DNA from: Deinococcus peraridilitoris DSM 19664
GTDB lineage: Bacteria > Deinococcota > Deinococci > Deinococcales > Deinococcaceae
Length of the DNA: 64,000 bases
Direction: 5' to 3'
NCBI RefSeq assembly: GCF_000317835.1
Contig: NC_019793.1
Coordinates: forward strand, 310,001 to 374,000
Shown: positions 10,463 to 19,350 of the stretch, piece after piece
Layout of the letters: each line of letters begins with the position of its first letter
How positions within the stretch are numbered: the first letter of the stretch is position 1
Position numbers and translations under genes: made by a program
Notes under the pieces: model-generated
What the model saw: the letters and a program-made list of their open reading frames with translations, nothing else
Databases searched by the model: none
Told to the model about the DNA's origin: nothing

Positions 10463-10490
10463 AAAAAGCGCGCCCACGAAGGGGCGCGCT
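10463..10490 (-). terminator. terminator of the S41 protease gene
   Basis: Minus-strand stem AGCGCGCCC/GGGCGCGCT (9 bp, 6-nt loop) followed by a T run. It begins 20 nt after the stop codon at 10510. Confidence 0.9.
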
Positions 10491-10509
10491 GCTGACCTGC
10501 GAATTTTGG

Positions 10510-11850
10510 TTACTTGGCGTTGATGACTTCGAGCGCCTTGGCCAGCTGTGCGTCGGTCTTGAGGTCCACAATGGCCTGGCCGTCCCCGGCCGGCACCACC
10601 CGCGGCTTGGGCGACTCGGCAAAGGTGAATTTGCCTTCGGCGTCGGCGGTCGTTTCCAGCTTGCGCTCACCGATGGTCACCGTGACTTTCTGGCCTGGCT
10701 GCACGCCCGTGCCCGAGTACGTCACGATTTTCGGGTAGCGGGTATCGGCCACCTGCACATTGGGCTTGATGCCTTCCTTGTTAATCGAGCGCCCCTTGGG
10801 CGTCAGCCATTCCTCGAAGGTGATGTGGGCGCGTCCGCCGTTCACCAGCGGCTGCACTACCTGCACGACGCCCTTGCCGAAAGTCTTTTCACCGACGATC
10901 TGCGCGCGGCCCGCATCCTGCAGGGCACCGGCCGTGATCTCCGAAGCCGAGGCACTGCCCCCGTTGGTCAGGACCACCAGCTTGCCCTTGTAGTCGGTGG
11001 CCTGGTTGGAGGCCTTTCCGGCACCCGGGCACTCGACGCTCCCGGCTTCGCCGCCGCGCATGCGGACTTTCATGATGTCACCCGAGGACAGAAACTGGTC
11101 GACGACAGCAGTGGAAACGCACAGGTTGCCCCCCGGGTTATCGCGCAGATCAAAGACGACCTTGTCGATTCCCTTTGCCTTGAAGTCGGCAAAGACCTGG
11201 GGAAACTGCTGCAGTACTTTCAGGTTGCTGAAGTCGTTCAGCGCCACATAACCCACGTTGCCCGGCAGCACCGTGCTCTGCACCGACACGATGGTGACGC
11301 GGGCACGGGTCATGGTGACCTCGTAGGAGCCCTCACCGCGGCCGAAGGTGATCTTGACGGGCACGCCTTCCTTGCCACGCACCTTCCCCACGATTTCGTT
11401 CTGAGGAATCTTTGATACGTCCTGACCGTCAATTTTCAGAAACACGTCACCGGGGCGGACGCCGGCTTTTTCAGCCGCACCACCCTTGTACACGCCCTCG
11501 ATGCGTCCTCCGTTCCCATTGGCGTCCGCTGCCACGAAGGTCACGCCGATGCCAAAGAACTCACCCTGCTGATCTTCCGCGTCACGGGCCGCTTCAACCG
11601 GGGCCACGTAGCGGGTGTAGGGGTCTTCAAAGGTGGCGAGCATCCCCTTGATGGCGCCTTCGAGCAGCTTTTCGCGCTCGACCGGCTTCAGCGCGATCTG
11701 ATCGACCACCGTCAACGCCTGCAGCAGTGTCTGTCCCGTCGGAGTGCCGAGCACCTCGGCAGGAGTGTAGGTGCGGAGCTGCGCGTATCCGACGGCCGTC
11801 GTGGCCGCCAGCGCTCCGGCGACGATGAGCATCTTGACTGAGGGTTTCAC
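10510..11850 (-). CDS. C-terminal processing (S41, CtpA/Tsp-type) serine protease
   Basis: A 446-residue exported serine protease that degrades or trims envelope proteins from their C termini. Residues 1-23 are a signal peptide or anchor ending in YAQ. A PDZ domain spans about residues 95-175 (FFGIGV, GGAAEKAGVRPGD), and the S41 catalytic core follows, with the Ser-Lys dyad S301 (in NGGSASASE) and K326 (in EKTFGKG), 25 residues apart as in characterised CtpA enzymes. About 90 residues after the core form a beta-rich tail ending in VIDLKTDAQLAKALEVINAK-like sequence. GTG 11850 is chosen because a -10 box lies 6 nt upstream. Confidence 0.92.
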   Translation of the reverse strand: MKPSVKMLIVAGALAATTAVGYAQLRTYTPAEVLGTPTGQTLLQALTVVDQIALKPVEREKLLEGAIKGMLATFEDPYTRYVAPVEAARDAEDQQGEFFGIGVTFVAADANGNGGRIEGVYKGGAAEKAGVRPGDVFLKIDGQDVSKIPQNEIVGKVRGKEGVPVKITFGRGEGSYEVTMTRARVTIVSVQSTVLPGNVGYVALNDFSNLKVLQQFPQVFADFKAKGIDKVVFDLRDNPGGNLCVSTAVVDQFLSSGDIMKVRMRGGEAGSVECPGAGKASNQATDYKGKLVVLTNGGSASASEITAGALQDAGRAQIVGEKTFGKGVVQVVQPLVNGGRAHITFEEWLTPKGRSINKEGIKPNVQVADTRYPKIVTYSGTGVQPGQKVTVTIGERKLETTADAEGKFTFAESPKPRVVPAGDGQAIVDLKTDAQLAKALEVINAK

Positions 11851-12188
11851 GCTCGCAGCTTAGCGTTTCTTGATGAGTTTCCACCGTGCGCGCGCACCCG
11901 GTACGGCGGCGGCGCGAGCGGGTCACGCCGCTCTCAGGCATGTTGAGGCAGTCTTCAGGTATGCTGGCCGCAGCTCATGATCACCTTGCCAGCCGCTCTC
12001 TGTCGTCATTCTGGCCTTCGGTCCCACCGGCCACCGCCTGCGTGGCACCAGCACCTGAGAGCGTCGGTCCGTTCCCCGGAAACAGTTCACGCTGTTCGTT
12101 GCGTCCCCACTTTCCCGCGCGTCACCCTCCCTCACACCTTGAGCGCCGCACTGTCCACGAAGGCAAAACGTGCGCCACAGAGGAATTC
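11851..12188 (+). other. 338-bp intergenic region between the S41 protease and ftsE
   Basis: Divergent region. The left end carries the S41 promoter. Toward ftsE, TATGCT at 11960-11965 is a possible -10 without a convincing -35, implying a leader of about 220 nt; the leader includes complementary stretches (tggtgcc-like around 12020-12060) but no recognisable riboswitch. No credible small gene was seen. Confidence 0.4.
11857..11862 (-). promoter_or_regulatory. -10 box of leaderless S41 protease gene
   Basis: TAAGCT on the minus strand, 6 nt before GTG 11850. Confidence 0.65.
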
Positions 12189-12872
12189 ATGATTCAGTTT
12201 CACCACGTGAGCCTGGAGTACCCTGTCACCCGCACGCTGGCCCTCGACGATCTGAACGTACATATCAAGAAAGGTGAGTTCGTGTATCTGGTCGGCCACA
12301 GTGGCGCGGGCAAAAGCTCGTTCATGGGGCTGGTCCTGAAACGCACGCTGCCTACGCGCGGCGATGTCTATGTGGGTGGAGAGCCGCTGCGCCGCTACCG
12401 TGCCGGGCGCACGGCCCTGCACCGGCGGCGCATCGGCATGATCTTTCAGGACAATCAGCTGCTGCCCCATCTGACCGTAACCGACAATGTCGCCTTTGCC
12501 CTGCGTGTGACGGGTGTGCCGCGCCGCGAATGGGACGGGCGCGTTTCGGCATCTCTCAAGCTGGTGGGTCTGGAGCATAAAAAGCACGCCCTGCCCGTGC
12601 AGCTGTCGCAAGGCGAACAGCAGCGCGTGGCCATCGCCCGCGCAGTGGTCGGCGAGCCCCCCCTGTTGCTCGCCGACGAGCCCACCGGCAACCTCGATCC
12701 GGACAACAGCCGTGAGGTGCTGAAAGTGCTGCAGAACGTCAATCTGCGTGGAACCACCATTGTGGTGGCCACCCACGCGCGCGAACTGGTCGAGACCTTT
12801 CGTCACCGCACGCTGACGCTGCGGCGCGGCAAGCTGGTGCGCGACGATCCGTACGGGGGGTACGCGCTGTGA
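12189..12872 (+). CDS. ftsE: cell division ATP-binding protein FtsE
   Basis: The ATPase of the FtsEX complex, which couples the divisome to peptidoglycan hydrolysis. The 227-residue product has Walker A GHSGAGKS at 36-43, Q-loop FQDNQLLPHLT near 86, signature LSQGEQQR at 139-146, Walker B LLLADEP at 159-165 and the H-loop in VVATHA. ATG 12189 has an AGAGGA ribosome-binding site 5-10 nt upstream; no similarity precedes it. The stop overlaps the GTG start of ftsX by 4 nt. Confidence 0.95.
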   Translation: MIQFHHVSLEYPVTRTLALDDLNVHIKKGEFVYLVGHSGAGKSSFMGLVLKRTLPTRGDVYVGGEPLRRYRAGRTALHRRRIGMIFQDNQLLPHLTVTDNVAFALRVTGVPRREWDGRVSASLKLVGLEHKKHALPVQLSQGEQQRVAIARAVVGEPPLLLADEPTGNLDPDNSREVLKVLQNVNLRGTTIVVATHARELVETFRHRTLTLRRGKLVRDDPYGGYAL

Positions 12873-13732
12873 CCTATCACTGGCGTCAGGCGCTGCTGGC
12901 GATGCGGGGCAACCTGACCGCGACGCTGTCCACCCTGACCACGATGGTGCTGGCCCTGGTGATGCTGGGTTTCGTGGTGCTCCTCACCCTCAACGTGGAC
13001 CGTACACTCTCGCAACTCGAATCACAAGTGGAGGTCGCCGCCTTTCTGCGCGACGGCGCGAACCTCGAAGAACTGCTGGGCGCGGTCCAGACCCTGCCCA
13101 CCGTGCGTGAAGCGAGCGTGGTGCCCAAGGATCAGGTGCTCGAGGAGATGACGCGTGATTACCCGTACGTGCGGGAAGCGGCAGAGCTGGCCGGCAACCC
13201 TTTTCCGGACACCGTGCGGATCCGGGTCTCGCGGGTGACGGACACCCAGGGCGTGGCCGCCGCCGTCTCACGGCTGCCCGGCGTCGAGAGCGTCGAGTAC
13301 GGTGCGGGCTACGTCGATCAGACGGCGCGCATCCTGAACGCCGTGCGTCTGGCAGGGTACGCGCTGGTGGGACTGCTGCTGCTCGGGACGCTCTTCAACA
13401 TCCTGAACGCGGTGCGTGTGGCGATGTACGCCCGACGCAGCGAAATCACCGTGATGCGGCTGCTGGGGGCGACCCGCGGCTTTATCCGCCTGCCGTACCT
13501 GATCGAAGGTGTGTTGCTGGGCCTCCTGGGCGCGGCACTGGCCGGCGCCATCCTGTATCCGGGCTATACGGTGCTGACCGATCGCGTCTCGCTGCTCGTA
13601 CCTGCCTTGCCGCTGGTGCGTGACCAACTGCTGCTGCTGCAGTTGCTGGGCGTGCTGGCCGGGCTGGGGGTGCTGGTGGGCCTTCTGGGGAGTGTGGTGG
13701 CCTCGGCCCGGTACCTGCGGGAGCTGGAGTGA
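12869..13732 (+). CDS. ftsX: cell division protein FtsX
   Basis: The membrane partner of FtsE. The 287-residue product has a first transmembrane helix at about residues 22-45 (LTTMVLALVMLGFVVLL), an extracytoplasmic loop of about 120 residues (VEVAAFLRDGA to YVDQTARIL), and three further helices at about 168-190, 210-235 and 255-280, the FtsX topology. The large loop is where EnvC-type activators dock, and such a gene follows with a 4-nt GTGA overlap. No alternative assignment fits as well. Confidence 0.94.
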   Translation: MTYHWRQALLAMRGNLTATLSTLTTMVLALVMLGFVVLLTLNVDRTLSQLESQVEVAAFLRDGANLEELLGAVQTLPTVREASVVPKDQVLEEMTRDYPYVREAAELAGNPFPDTVRIRVSRVTDTQGVAAAVSRLPGVESVEYGAGYVDQTARILNAVRLAGYALVGLLLLGTLFNILNAVRVAMYARRSEITVMRLLGATRGFIRLPYLIEGVLLGLLGAALAGAILYPGYTVLTDRVSLLVPALPLVRDQLLLLQLLGVLAGLGVLVGLLGSVVASARYLRELE

Positions 13733-15252
13733 ACGAGCGGGCACGGAACGCCACGGGCGTCTGGCGTGCCTTCGCGCTGCTGGGGCTGCTGGCGCTCGGT
13801 ACGCTGACGGGCGCGCAGACGACTTCGCAGAAACTGCAGCAGCTGCAGCGAGAATTGACCGAACAGCGCTCTCTCAGCGAGGCGCAGCGTCAGCGGCTCG
13901 AAGAACTGCGGCGCAATATCGCCTCACTCGGTCAGCAGCAACGTGAGACGCTCGGTCGCCTGGACGCGCTGGGCGAGGATATCGCCGTGATGGAAAGTCA
14001 GGGGCGTCAGTTGCAGCTGCGCGTGCAGGGCGTCGAACAGGAAATTAGGCGGCTGGAGGGTCTGATCGAGCTTTCCAGTGCACGCATCGAACGCCTCAAG
14101 ACGAGCGTGCGCACCCTGATGCGCACCGTGCAGCGTGAACGCTCCTCGATGTATCTGCAGGTTCTGTCACAGGCCAAAAGCCTGCCGGACCTGCTGATCC
14201 GCATGCGGTATGCCAACGCCCTGGGCCAGCAGAACGTGCGGCTGGTCCGCACGCTCAAGCAGGAGACCGAGACGCTCCAGGAATTGCGGGCACGGCAGCT
14301 GGACCAGCAGGCCCAGTTGGAAGCCTTGCAGCGCGATTTACAAGCCAAGCTGGAAGCCGTGCGCGAGCGCCGCACGGAGCAGCAGGCGCTGCTGGCAGAG
14401 CTGCAACGCTCGGCGCAGGGTCAGCAGGCCCTGGCCCTGCAGACACAGGCCCAGCAGCAGGTCACCGCGCGGGGCATCGAGGGGCTGGTCTCCGGCATCC
14501 TTCAGGAACGCGCCCGGCTGGAAGCCGAGCGCAAGGCGCGCGAGGAAGCCGAGCGCAAGAGGCGTGAGGAAGAAGCCCGCCGCCTTCGCGAAGCCCAGGA
14601 ACGGTTGCGCCTGGAGCGTGAGCGGCTGGCACGACTGGCCCGTGAGCGGCTCGCAGCGCAGCAGGCCGCCGAAAGATTGGCCGCCCAGCAGGCGGCACAG
14701 CGCGCCGCGCAACAGGAAGCCGCTCGGCGCGCCGCGCAGCAGGCCGCAGAACGTCAGGCGGCGCAGCAGGCCGCTGCCCAGGCCCAGAGGCAAGTCGAGC
14801 GCGAGGAGCAGGCAATCACGGCCCGGCAGCAGCAGCTGCAACAACAGGAAGCGCAGGCAGCCACCCTGAGCGTGCCCCTGCCCGACAACGTCGGACGGCT
14901 CAGCGTCCCGCTGGCGGGCGGAAGGGTGTCGGTGCCTTTTGGGCGTGAAGGCAGTTGGACAGTGCTTTCCAGCGAGCCCGGAGCGCAGGTGGTCGCCGCT
15001 GCCGACGGCGAGGTGATCGGTGAGACCACGTACGCCAACGAGGGCTGGGTGGTGCTGGTGAGGCACACCCCCACCCTGTTTACGGTGTACAGCGGGCTCC
15101 AGCAGCCCAGTGTGAGCACGGGTGCCCGCGTATCGCGTGGGCAGGGCCTGGGCTTTGCGGGCGGATCGCCCCTGCTGGGCGCCGACAGCATCCGCTTTCA
15201 GGTGGTGGTCAGCCAGAACGGCGCTCAGCGCTATGTGGCCCCGGAGTTTTGA
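13729..15252 (+). CDS. EnvC-like murein hydrolase activator with degenerate LytM domain
   Basis: A 507-residue secreted coiled-coil protein. A signal peptide (residues about 1-28, ending LTGAQT) is followed by long heptad helices to residue 240, then an Ala/Gln/Arg-rich low-complexity stretch (repeats of RRAAQQAAERQ type, about 250-365), then a C-terminal M23/LytM domain from about 385. The M23 zinc ligands are missing: HxxxD is absent after VSVPFG, TxYxH reads TVYSG and the final HxH reads SIRF. EnvC of E. coli likewise has a dead LytM domain and activates amidases via FtsEX, and the 4-nt overlap with ftsX supports the same job. Inferred function; the amidase partner is not in the window. 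Confidence 0.85.
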   Translation: MNERARNATGVWRAFALLGLLALGTLTGAQTTSQKLQQLQRELTEQRSLSEAQRQRLEELRRNIASLGQQQRETLGRLDALGEDIAVMESQGRQLQLRVQGVEQEIRRLEGLIELSSARIERLKTSVRTLMRTVQRERSSMYLQVLSQAKSLPDLLIRMRYANALGQQNVRLVRTLKQETETLQELRARQLDQQAQLEALQRDLQAKLEAVRERRTEQQALLAELQRSAQGQQALALQTQAQQQVTARGIEGLVSGILQERARLEAERKAREEAERKRREEEARRLREAQERLRLERERLARLARERLAAQQAAERLAAQQAAQRAAQQEAARRAAQQAAERQAAQQAAAQAQRQVEREEQAITARQQQLQQQEAQAATLSVPLPDNVGRLSVPLAGGRVSVPFGREGSWTVLSSEPGAQVVAAADGEVIGETTYANEGWVVLVRHTPTLFTVYSGLQQPSVSTGARVSRGQGLGFAGGSPLLGADSIRFQVVVSQNGAQRYVAPEF

Positions 15253-15258
15253 CGCTCC

Positions 15259-15288
15259 TTGTTGTGAGCCCCCGCGATTTGCTACACT
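15259..15288 (+). promoter_or_regulatory. promoter of rpsP
   Basis: TTGTTG (15259-15264), an 18-bp spacer and TACACT (15283-15288). Predicted start near 15295 gives a leader of about 70 nt before rpsP. Confidence 0.7.
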
Positions 15289-15366
15289 TTTTCGGTGCGC
15301 TCGGGCTGGCTGCTGTCGAGTGCGCAGCCAAGCCAACCCTCACCCCGCAGAGGAACACCTAACAAC

Positions 15367-15636
15367 ATGGTCAAAATTCGTTTGTCCCGTTTCGGCTCCA
15401 AGCACAACCCCCACTACCGTATTGTCGTCGCCGACGTTCGTCGTCCGCGCGACGGTGGGTACATCGAAAACCTCGGGCATTACGATCCCCGCAAGACCAC
15501 CGAGAACTACCTCAAGGTGGACGTGGAGCGCGCCCGTCACTGGCTCGCGCAGGGCGCCCAGCCCACCCAGACCGCACTGCGTCTCCTCAAAGCGCAAGGT
15601 GTGTTTGCCAGGAACACCGAGCAAGCCTCGGCCTGA
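15367..15636 (+). CDS. rpsP: 30S ribosomal protein S16
   Basis: An 89-residue structural protein of the small ribosomal subunit. It begins with the family signature [20 protein letters not shown] and has ENLGHYDPR near residue 33 and the helix [17 protein letters not shown]. An AGAGGA motif lies 12-17 nt upstream of the ATG, an unusually long spacing. A strong terminator follows 15 nt after the stop, so rpsP is largely insulated from the khpA-rimM-trmD genes with which it usually shares an operon. Confidence 0.97.
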   Translation: MVKIRLSRFGSKHNPHYRIVVADVRRPRDGGYIENLGHYDPRKTTENYLKVDVERARHWLAQGAQPTQTALRLLKAQGVFARNTEQASA

Positions 15637-15651
15637 TCACCGAGTCCCGGA

Positions 15652-15678
15652 AGCCACCGCTCGGCGGTGGCTTTTTTT
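15652..15678 (+). terminator. terminator of rpsP
   Basis: Stem AGCCACCGC/GCGGTGGCT with a 3-nt loop and a run of seven T residues. Confidence 0.95.
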
Positions 15679-15732
15679 GAGCCTTGAGCCGGGCCTGCGA
15701 CGGTTCATCACGCCGTCCTCACGGGTGAGCGT

Positions 15733-15738
15733 CATGAT
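15733..15738 (+). promoter_or_regulatory. probable -10 box of leaderless secreted-protein gene
   Basis: CATGAT ends 6 nt before GTG 15745; same geometry as the other leaderless promoters but with C in place of the first T. Confidence 0.45.
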
Positions 15739-15744
15739 GCCGAC

Positions 15745-16599
15745 GTGATTCGCTCGTCTCAACGACGTGTCCTGTTCGCGCTGATTCTGGCCCTGACCGG
15801 CGGGGCGGGGAGCGCACAGAACGCCTCTGTGCCACCCGCACAGCCTCCAAGCGTCGAGCGGCTGTCCTCTGCTCAGGCGCAGGCGTTCGAGGCGAAACTG
15901 CAGAAGAAGTACGCCGCCGCGCAGGTACGGGTGTACCGCGTGAACGGAGATCTGGCTGTCCTGCTGCTCAAACCGGCCTTTTACAGGCCGCCGCACGTGC
16001 TGCTCGACGCCGACACCAAACTGGCCCCGGCCGCACACGATGCCAAGGTCGCCGGACTGCTGCAGCGCTACGAGGAACACTTCACCGGCATCGCGCAGGA
16101 AGTGCTGAACACCTTTGGTGCTGCGGGCGTCGGCAAGGCACTGCAGCTGCAGCTTTCGAACGACAATCCGGGTGGGCGCGAACTCACGGTGAACGTTCCG
16201 GTGGCTTACCTCAAGACCCTGCAAAGCCGTCCGCTCGACGCCACGCGCGCCGGAGAACTCAAGCGGGAGCTGACCCGCAAGTTCTCGCCAACGGCAGTCA
16301 AGCTGTCGAAAACAGGTGGCGCGCTGATCGTGCAGCTGCAGAATCCGAATTTTTACCGGCCGCCCAACGTTCTCGAAGCGGGTGACCTGACGGTGGCTTC
16401 GAAGGCCAGTGCCAAAACTGAGCGTCTGCGCAGAACGTACGACGCGCCCCTGCAAGACATCCTGCGCGGTGCAGTGCAGGCCTTTTTCGAACCGGACGTG
16501 CAGTCATACGTTCTGCGCGTGGGCCGTCTTTCGGGTGGTCAGTGGGTCTATCTGGACTTGACGGTTCCGCGCAGCGAAGCGGCCCAGTTGCGCCGATGA
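15745..16599 (+). CDS. secreted protein of two homologous repeats (FYRPP), unknown function
   Basis: A 284-residue protein with a signal peptide (residues 1-24, ending GSAQ). It consists of two copies of a domain of about 77 residues: residues 48-124 and 172-248 align without gaps at an offset of 124, sharing the basic helix (KLQKKY / ELTRKF), a beta hairpin, the exact motif FYRPP (79-83 and 203-207) followed by xVL, and a terminal helix ending in NTF / AFF. I do not recognise the family. It interrupts the rpsP-khpA cluster but has its own terminator upstream and its own start signal, so it is probably an insertion in the neighbourhood rather than a translation factor. Confidence 0.7.
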   Translation: MIRSSQRRVLFALILALTGGAGSAQNASVPPAQPPSVERLSSAQAQAFEAKLQKKYAAAQVRVYRVNGDLAVLLLKPAFYRPPHVLLDADTKLAPAAHDAKVAGLLQRYEEHFTGIAQEVLNTFGAAGVGKALQLQLSNDNPGGRELTVNVPVAYLKTLQSRPLDATRAGELKRELTRKFSPTAVKLSKTGGALIVQLQNPNFYRPPNVLEAGDLTVASKASAKTERLRRTYDAPLQDILRGAVQAFFEPDVQSYVLRVGRLSGGQWVYLDLTVPRSEAAQLRR

Positions 16600-16689
16600 C
16601 GTCTCCTTGCCCCGCACGGCGTACCGACCCGAGCGTTTGGTCGGGCAAACACCACGGGCAAACTGCTTTCCATCGCTGGGCGGTCGCTC

Positions 16690-16695
16690 TACAAT
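16690..16695 (+). promoter_or_regulatory. -10 box of leaderless khpA
   Basis: TACAAT ends 6 nt before ATG 16702; TTTCCA at 16667-16672 gives a 17-bp spacer. Confidence 0.75.
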
Positions 16696-16701
16696 GGACG
16701 C

Positions 16702-16950
16702 ATGAAGACCGACCCCAGCGACCTCGCGTTGTTTATTACCCAGAGCGTGGTCGACCAGCCCGCCCTCGTGCGGGTCTCGAAAAGCGGGCAGAACCTGCTG
16801 ATTCGTGTGGCTCCCGGCGAGGAAGGCCGAGTGATCGGCCGGAACGGTCGTGTGATCCAGGCCTTGCGCACCGTCGTCCGCCTGGTCAGCGATCCACGCG
16901 AGCGCCTGAACGTCGATCTCGACGCACCCCGAAAAGACACGAATCGCTGA
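16702..16950 (+). CDS. khpA: KhpA-type KH-domain RNA-binding protein
   Basis: An 82-residue single KH domain. The RNA-binding loop reads GEEGRVIGRNGRVIQALR (residues about 40-57, GxxG as IGRNG), the hallmark of KhpA/YlqC, a small-RNA and cell-wall-related RNA-binding protein. It lies directly upstream of rimM and trmD as in many bacteria. A leaderless promoter sets the start. Confidence 0.9.
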   Translation: MKTDPSDLALFITQSVVDQPALVRVSKSGQNLLIRVAPGEEGRVIGRNGRVIQALRTVVRLVSDPRERLNVDLDAPRKDTNR

Positions 16951-16996
16951 GCGCCGTTGGCGTTCGCTTCAAAACCCGTTCGAGAAAGAGCTGCAC

Positions 16997-17533
16997 TTGA
17001 CCTCTCCCGCTGTACCGCCCGATGTCATTCGAGTTGGCCATGTTCTAGGTGCTTTTGGCGTCCAGGGCGCCGTACGTCTGTACGTCATCGGTGACCCGGC
17101 GCGTCTTGTCAAGCTCACGCGCTTCTTTGTCGAGGGGCGCGGCTGGCTGCGCGTCAAAGGGCGTGACCTGCACGGACCGGGGCTGACCGTGACGTTTTCG
17201 GGCGTGCAGGACCGCGACGCTGCCGAACGCCTCAGAAGCGCGCCCGTCTTTGCCCACGAGGACGAATTGCCCCCGCTGCCCCACGATGAGTTTTACTATC
17301 ACGAGTTGCGCGGCCTCCCGGTGCGCACGCCGGGCGGTGAACTGATCGGCGAGGTGCGCGACGTGCAGGATGCCGGGCCGCAGGATCTGCTGTTGGTGAG
17401 CCACGCGAACGGCGACTCGCTGGTGCCGCTGCAGGCGCCTTATGTCGAGATTGTGCGAGATTCCTCGGACCCCAAAAAGCCATTGGCCGCTGTGATTCTC
17501 GACGCACCTCCGGGCCTGCTGGGCGAGGACTGA
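16997..17533 (+). CDS. rimM: 16S rRNA processing protein RimM
   Basis: A 178-residue factor for maturation of the 30S head; it binds S19. The N-terminal domain has the [19 protein letters not shown] signature (residues 11-29), and the C-terminal PRC-barrel domain has [12 protein letters not shown] near residue 99 and DLLLV...[10 protein letters not shown]. The start is a TTG at 16997, which gives the expected N terminus; no ATG or GTG fits better. It follows khpA by 46 nt and precedes trmD by about 38 nt. Confidence 0.93.
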   Translation: MTSPAVPPDVIRVGHVLGAFGVQGAVRLYVIGDPARLVKLTRFFVEGRGWLRVKGRDLHGPGLTVTFSGVQDRDAAERLRSAPVFAHEDELPPLPHDEFYYHELRGLPVRTPGGELIGEVRDVQDAGPQDLLLVSHANGDSLVPLQAPYVEIVRDSSDPKKPLAAVILDAPPGLLGED

Positions 17534-17571
17534 ATGCCCGGACGACTTGGTCAGTCCTCCCGAGGATCATG

Positions 17572-18348
17572 ATGCGGTTTTCACTGCTCACGCTGTTTCC
17601 GGAACTGCTGCGGCCCTGGACGAGCGAGGCGCTGTTGGGCAAGGCGGCCGCGAAAGGCCTGCTGAGCTTTGACGTGCTGGACATGCGCGATTTCGCCGGC
17701 AACAAGCACCGCAAGGTCGATGACACCCCCTACGGCGGCGGAGCAGGCATGGTGATCCGCGCGGATGTGGTCGAGCGCGCGGTCGCGTCAGTTGGCAAAG
17801 TAGACGAGTTGATTTTGCTTACCCCGGCGGGAACGCCCTTTTCGCAGCGTATGGCCGAGGAGCTGTCGACCCGCTCCCATCTGGCGGTGCTGTGCGGGCG
17901 CTATGAAGGCTTTGACGCGCGCGTCGAGGTCATGGTCACCCGTGAAGTGTCGATCGGAGACTTCGTGATGATGGGCGGCGAAGCGGCGGCGGCCTGCCTG
18001 GTCGAAGCAGTGGCGCGGCTGCGGCCCGGTGTGATCGGTGACGAGGAGTCACATCACCAGGATTCCTTTTCGAGTGGTCTGCTCGATTACCCCGAGTACA
18101 CACGGCCGGCCGTGTGGCAGGACCAGACCGTTCCGGAAGTGCTGCTTTCCGGCAATCACGCCCTGATCGAGCGCTGGCGACGCGACGAGGCACTCACGCG
18201 CACCCTCCGGCGGCGCCCCGACCTTCTGCGCTCTGCCGAGCTGACGCCTCAGGACAGTGCGCTGTTAATTTCGCTGGGCGTCACCCTCGGCGAAATCGAA
18301 TCCTGGGGAGCGCCTCCCCCACCCCCGCCAAAACGCCGACGGCGATAA
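17572..18348 (+). CDS. trmD: tRNA (guanine-N1)-methyltransferase
   Basis: Methylates G37 of tRNAs with SAM, preventing +1 frameshifting. The 258-residue product shows the SPOUT knot motifs PYGGGAGMV near residue 49, [12 protein letters not shown] near 105, and [13 protein letters not shown] near 125, and [19 protein letters not shown] 17572 was preferred over the adjacent ATG 17569 because GAGG at 17562-17565 is better spaced. The C terminus is a poly-proline and poly-arginine tail ([11 protein letters not shown]) not seen in most TrmD proteins. Confidence 0.95.
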   Translation: MRFSLLTLFPELLRPWTSEALLGKAAAKGLLSFDVLDMRDFAGNKHRKVDDTPYGGGAGMVIRADVVERAVASVGKVDELILLTPAGTPFSQRMAEELSTRSHLAVLCGRYEGFDARVEVMVTREVSIGDFVMMGGEAAAACLVEAVARLRPGVIGDEESHHQDSFSSGLLDYPEYTRPAVWQDQTVPEVLLSGNHALIERWRRDEALTRTLRRRPDLLRSAELTPQDSALLISLGVTLGEIESWGAPPPPPPKRRRR

Positions 18349-18449
18349 GCGCCGCAGGTTACCGAACGAACATTCTCAGGCCGACAATTGATTCACAGTC
18401 TGTAGCCATCCATCAATTCTCGGTCATTATTCGGGCGCAGCATACGACC

Positions 18450-19034
18450 ATGACCTTGCCGCTCTTTCCGCTTCCCGACGTCGTGTTGCTGCCGGGCCTG
18501 GTCTTGCCGCTCTACGTCTTCGAGCCGCGCTATCGGGAGCTGCTCGCCCGCGTCAGGCAGACTGGCGAACCCTTCGGCATCTCGCGTCTGTTGCCCTCGC
18601 CGCATCCCGAAACTCCGTTCGAAGAGCGCGTGGCGCGTCTGGGGACCCTGGCCCACCTGCGCCACGTCACCGATCACGAGGACGGGACTGCATCGATTGA
18701 GGTGGTCGGTGGAGAACGCTTCGAGGTGCAGCAATTCGACCATGCCCACGGTTACCTGAGTGCCACAGTGCAGGTCCTCCCGTTGCCGCAGGGTGACCCA
18801 CACGAGATCGAGGTGCTTTCCAGGCGCCTGATCGAAAGTCTGGCGCGTCTGCGCAACACGGACCCGCTCCGGGTGCAGGCTGACGTGCCACAGGACCCGT
18901 TGCTGCTGGCCACGTATGGTCTGGCGTTGCTGCCCCTGTCAGGCGAGCAGCGCGAAGCAGCCCTGCGCGCTTCCACCCTTGCCGAGCGCTTCAAATACCT
19001 GTCGGCCCTGCTGCACGAACGAACTTTGAACTGA
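18450..19034 (+). CDS. LON-substrate-binding-domain protein
   Basis: A 194-residue stand-alone LON N-terminal domain. [16 protein letters not shown] opens the domain and [14 protein letters not shown] (residues about 22-35) is the usual signature; helices follow to the C terminus. No ATPase or protease domain is present. Such proteins are widespread but uncharacterised, possibly adaptors. It follows trmD by 101 nt on the same strand. Confidence 0.85.
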   Translation: MTLPLFPLPDVVLLPGLVLPLYVFEPRYRELLARVRQTGEPFGISRLLPSPHPETPFEERVARLGTLAHLRHVTDHEDGTASIEVVGGERFEVQQFDHAHGYLSATVQVLPLPQGDPHEIEVLSRRLIESLARLRNTDPLRVQADVPQDPLLLATYGLALLPLSGEQREAALRASTLAERFKYLSALLHERTLN

Positions 19035-19350
19035 CTCAGATTGTCCGCACAATTGCCATACAGTTGCCGTGGCGGCGGATGCCCGGCCGCAGGCCGCCAG
19101 CCTCCACTCGCCCGCCTTTCACCTCCGGAAAACCGGGGGCGTCATCGGCTCAGGGGATCAAGCCGGGCACTTTGGTGACGGACAGTTCGGGGTGCAACAC
19201 CGTTACGTTTTCAACATAATGAGGCCAGATTCATGATATACTGTTCGGGTTGGGGTCAGGGTATTTGTGACGCTGCCCTGTTCGCTTCCGTGAGAGGAGC
19301 GGCCCCCGCGTGTTTTGGGACACGGCGTCAATCCTGCCTTCGGAGGTTTC
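19035..19350 (+). other. 316-bp region before gyrA with hairpin and promoter
   Basis: Contains an inverted repeat TGGCGGC/GCCGCCA (19070-19099) without a T run, a small ATTGT-ccgc-ACAAT dyad at 19040-19053, the gyrA promoter, and a leader of about 100 nt. No gene was seen. Confidence 0.5.
19234..19242 (+). promoter_or_regulatory. extended -10 promoter of gyrA
   Basis: TGA-TATACT forms an extended -10 element (TGn next to a near-consensus hexamer). There is no good -35, consistent with an extended -10 promoter. The start should be near 19249. Confidence 0.6.
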
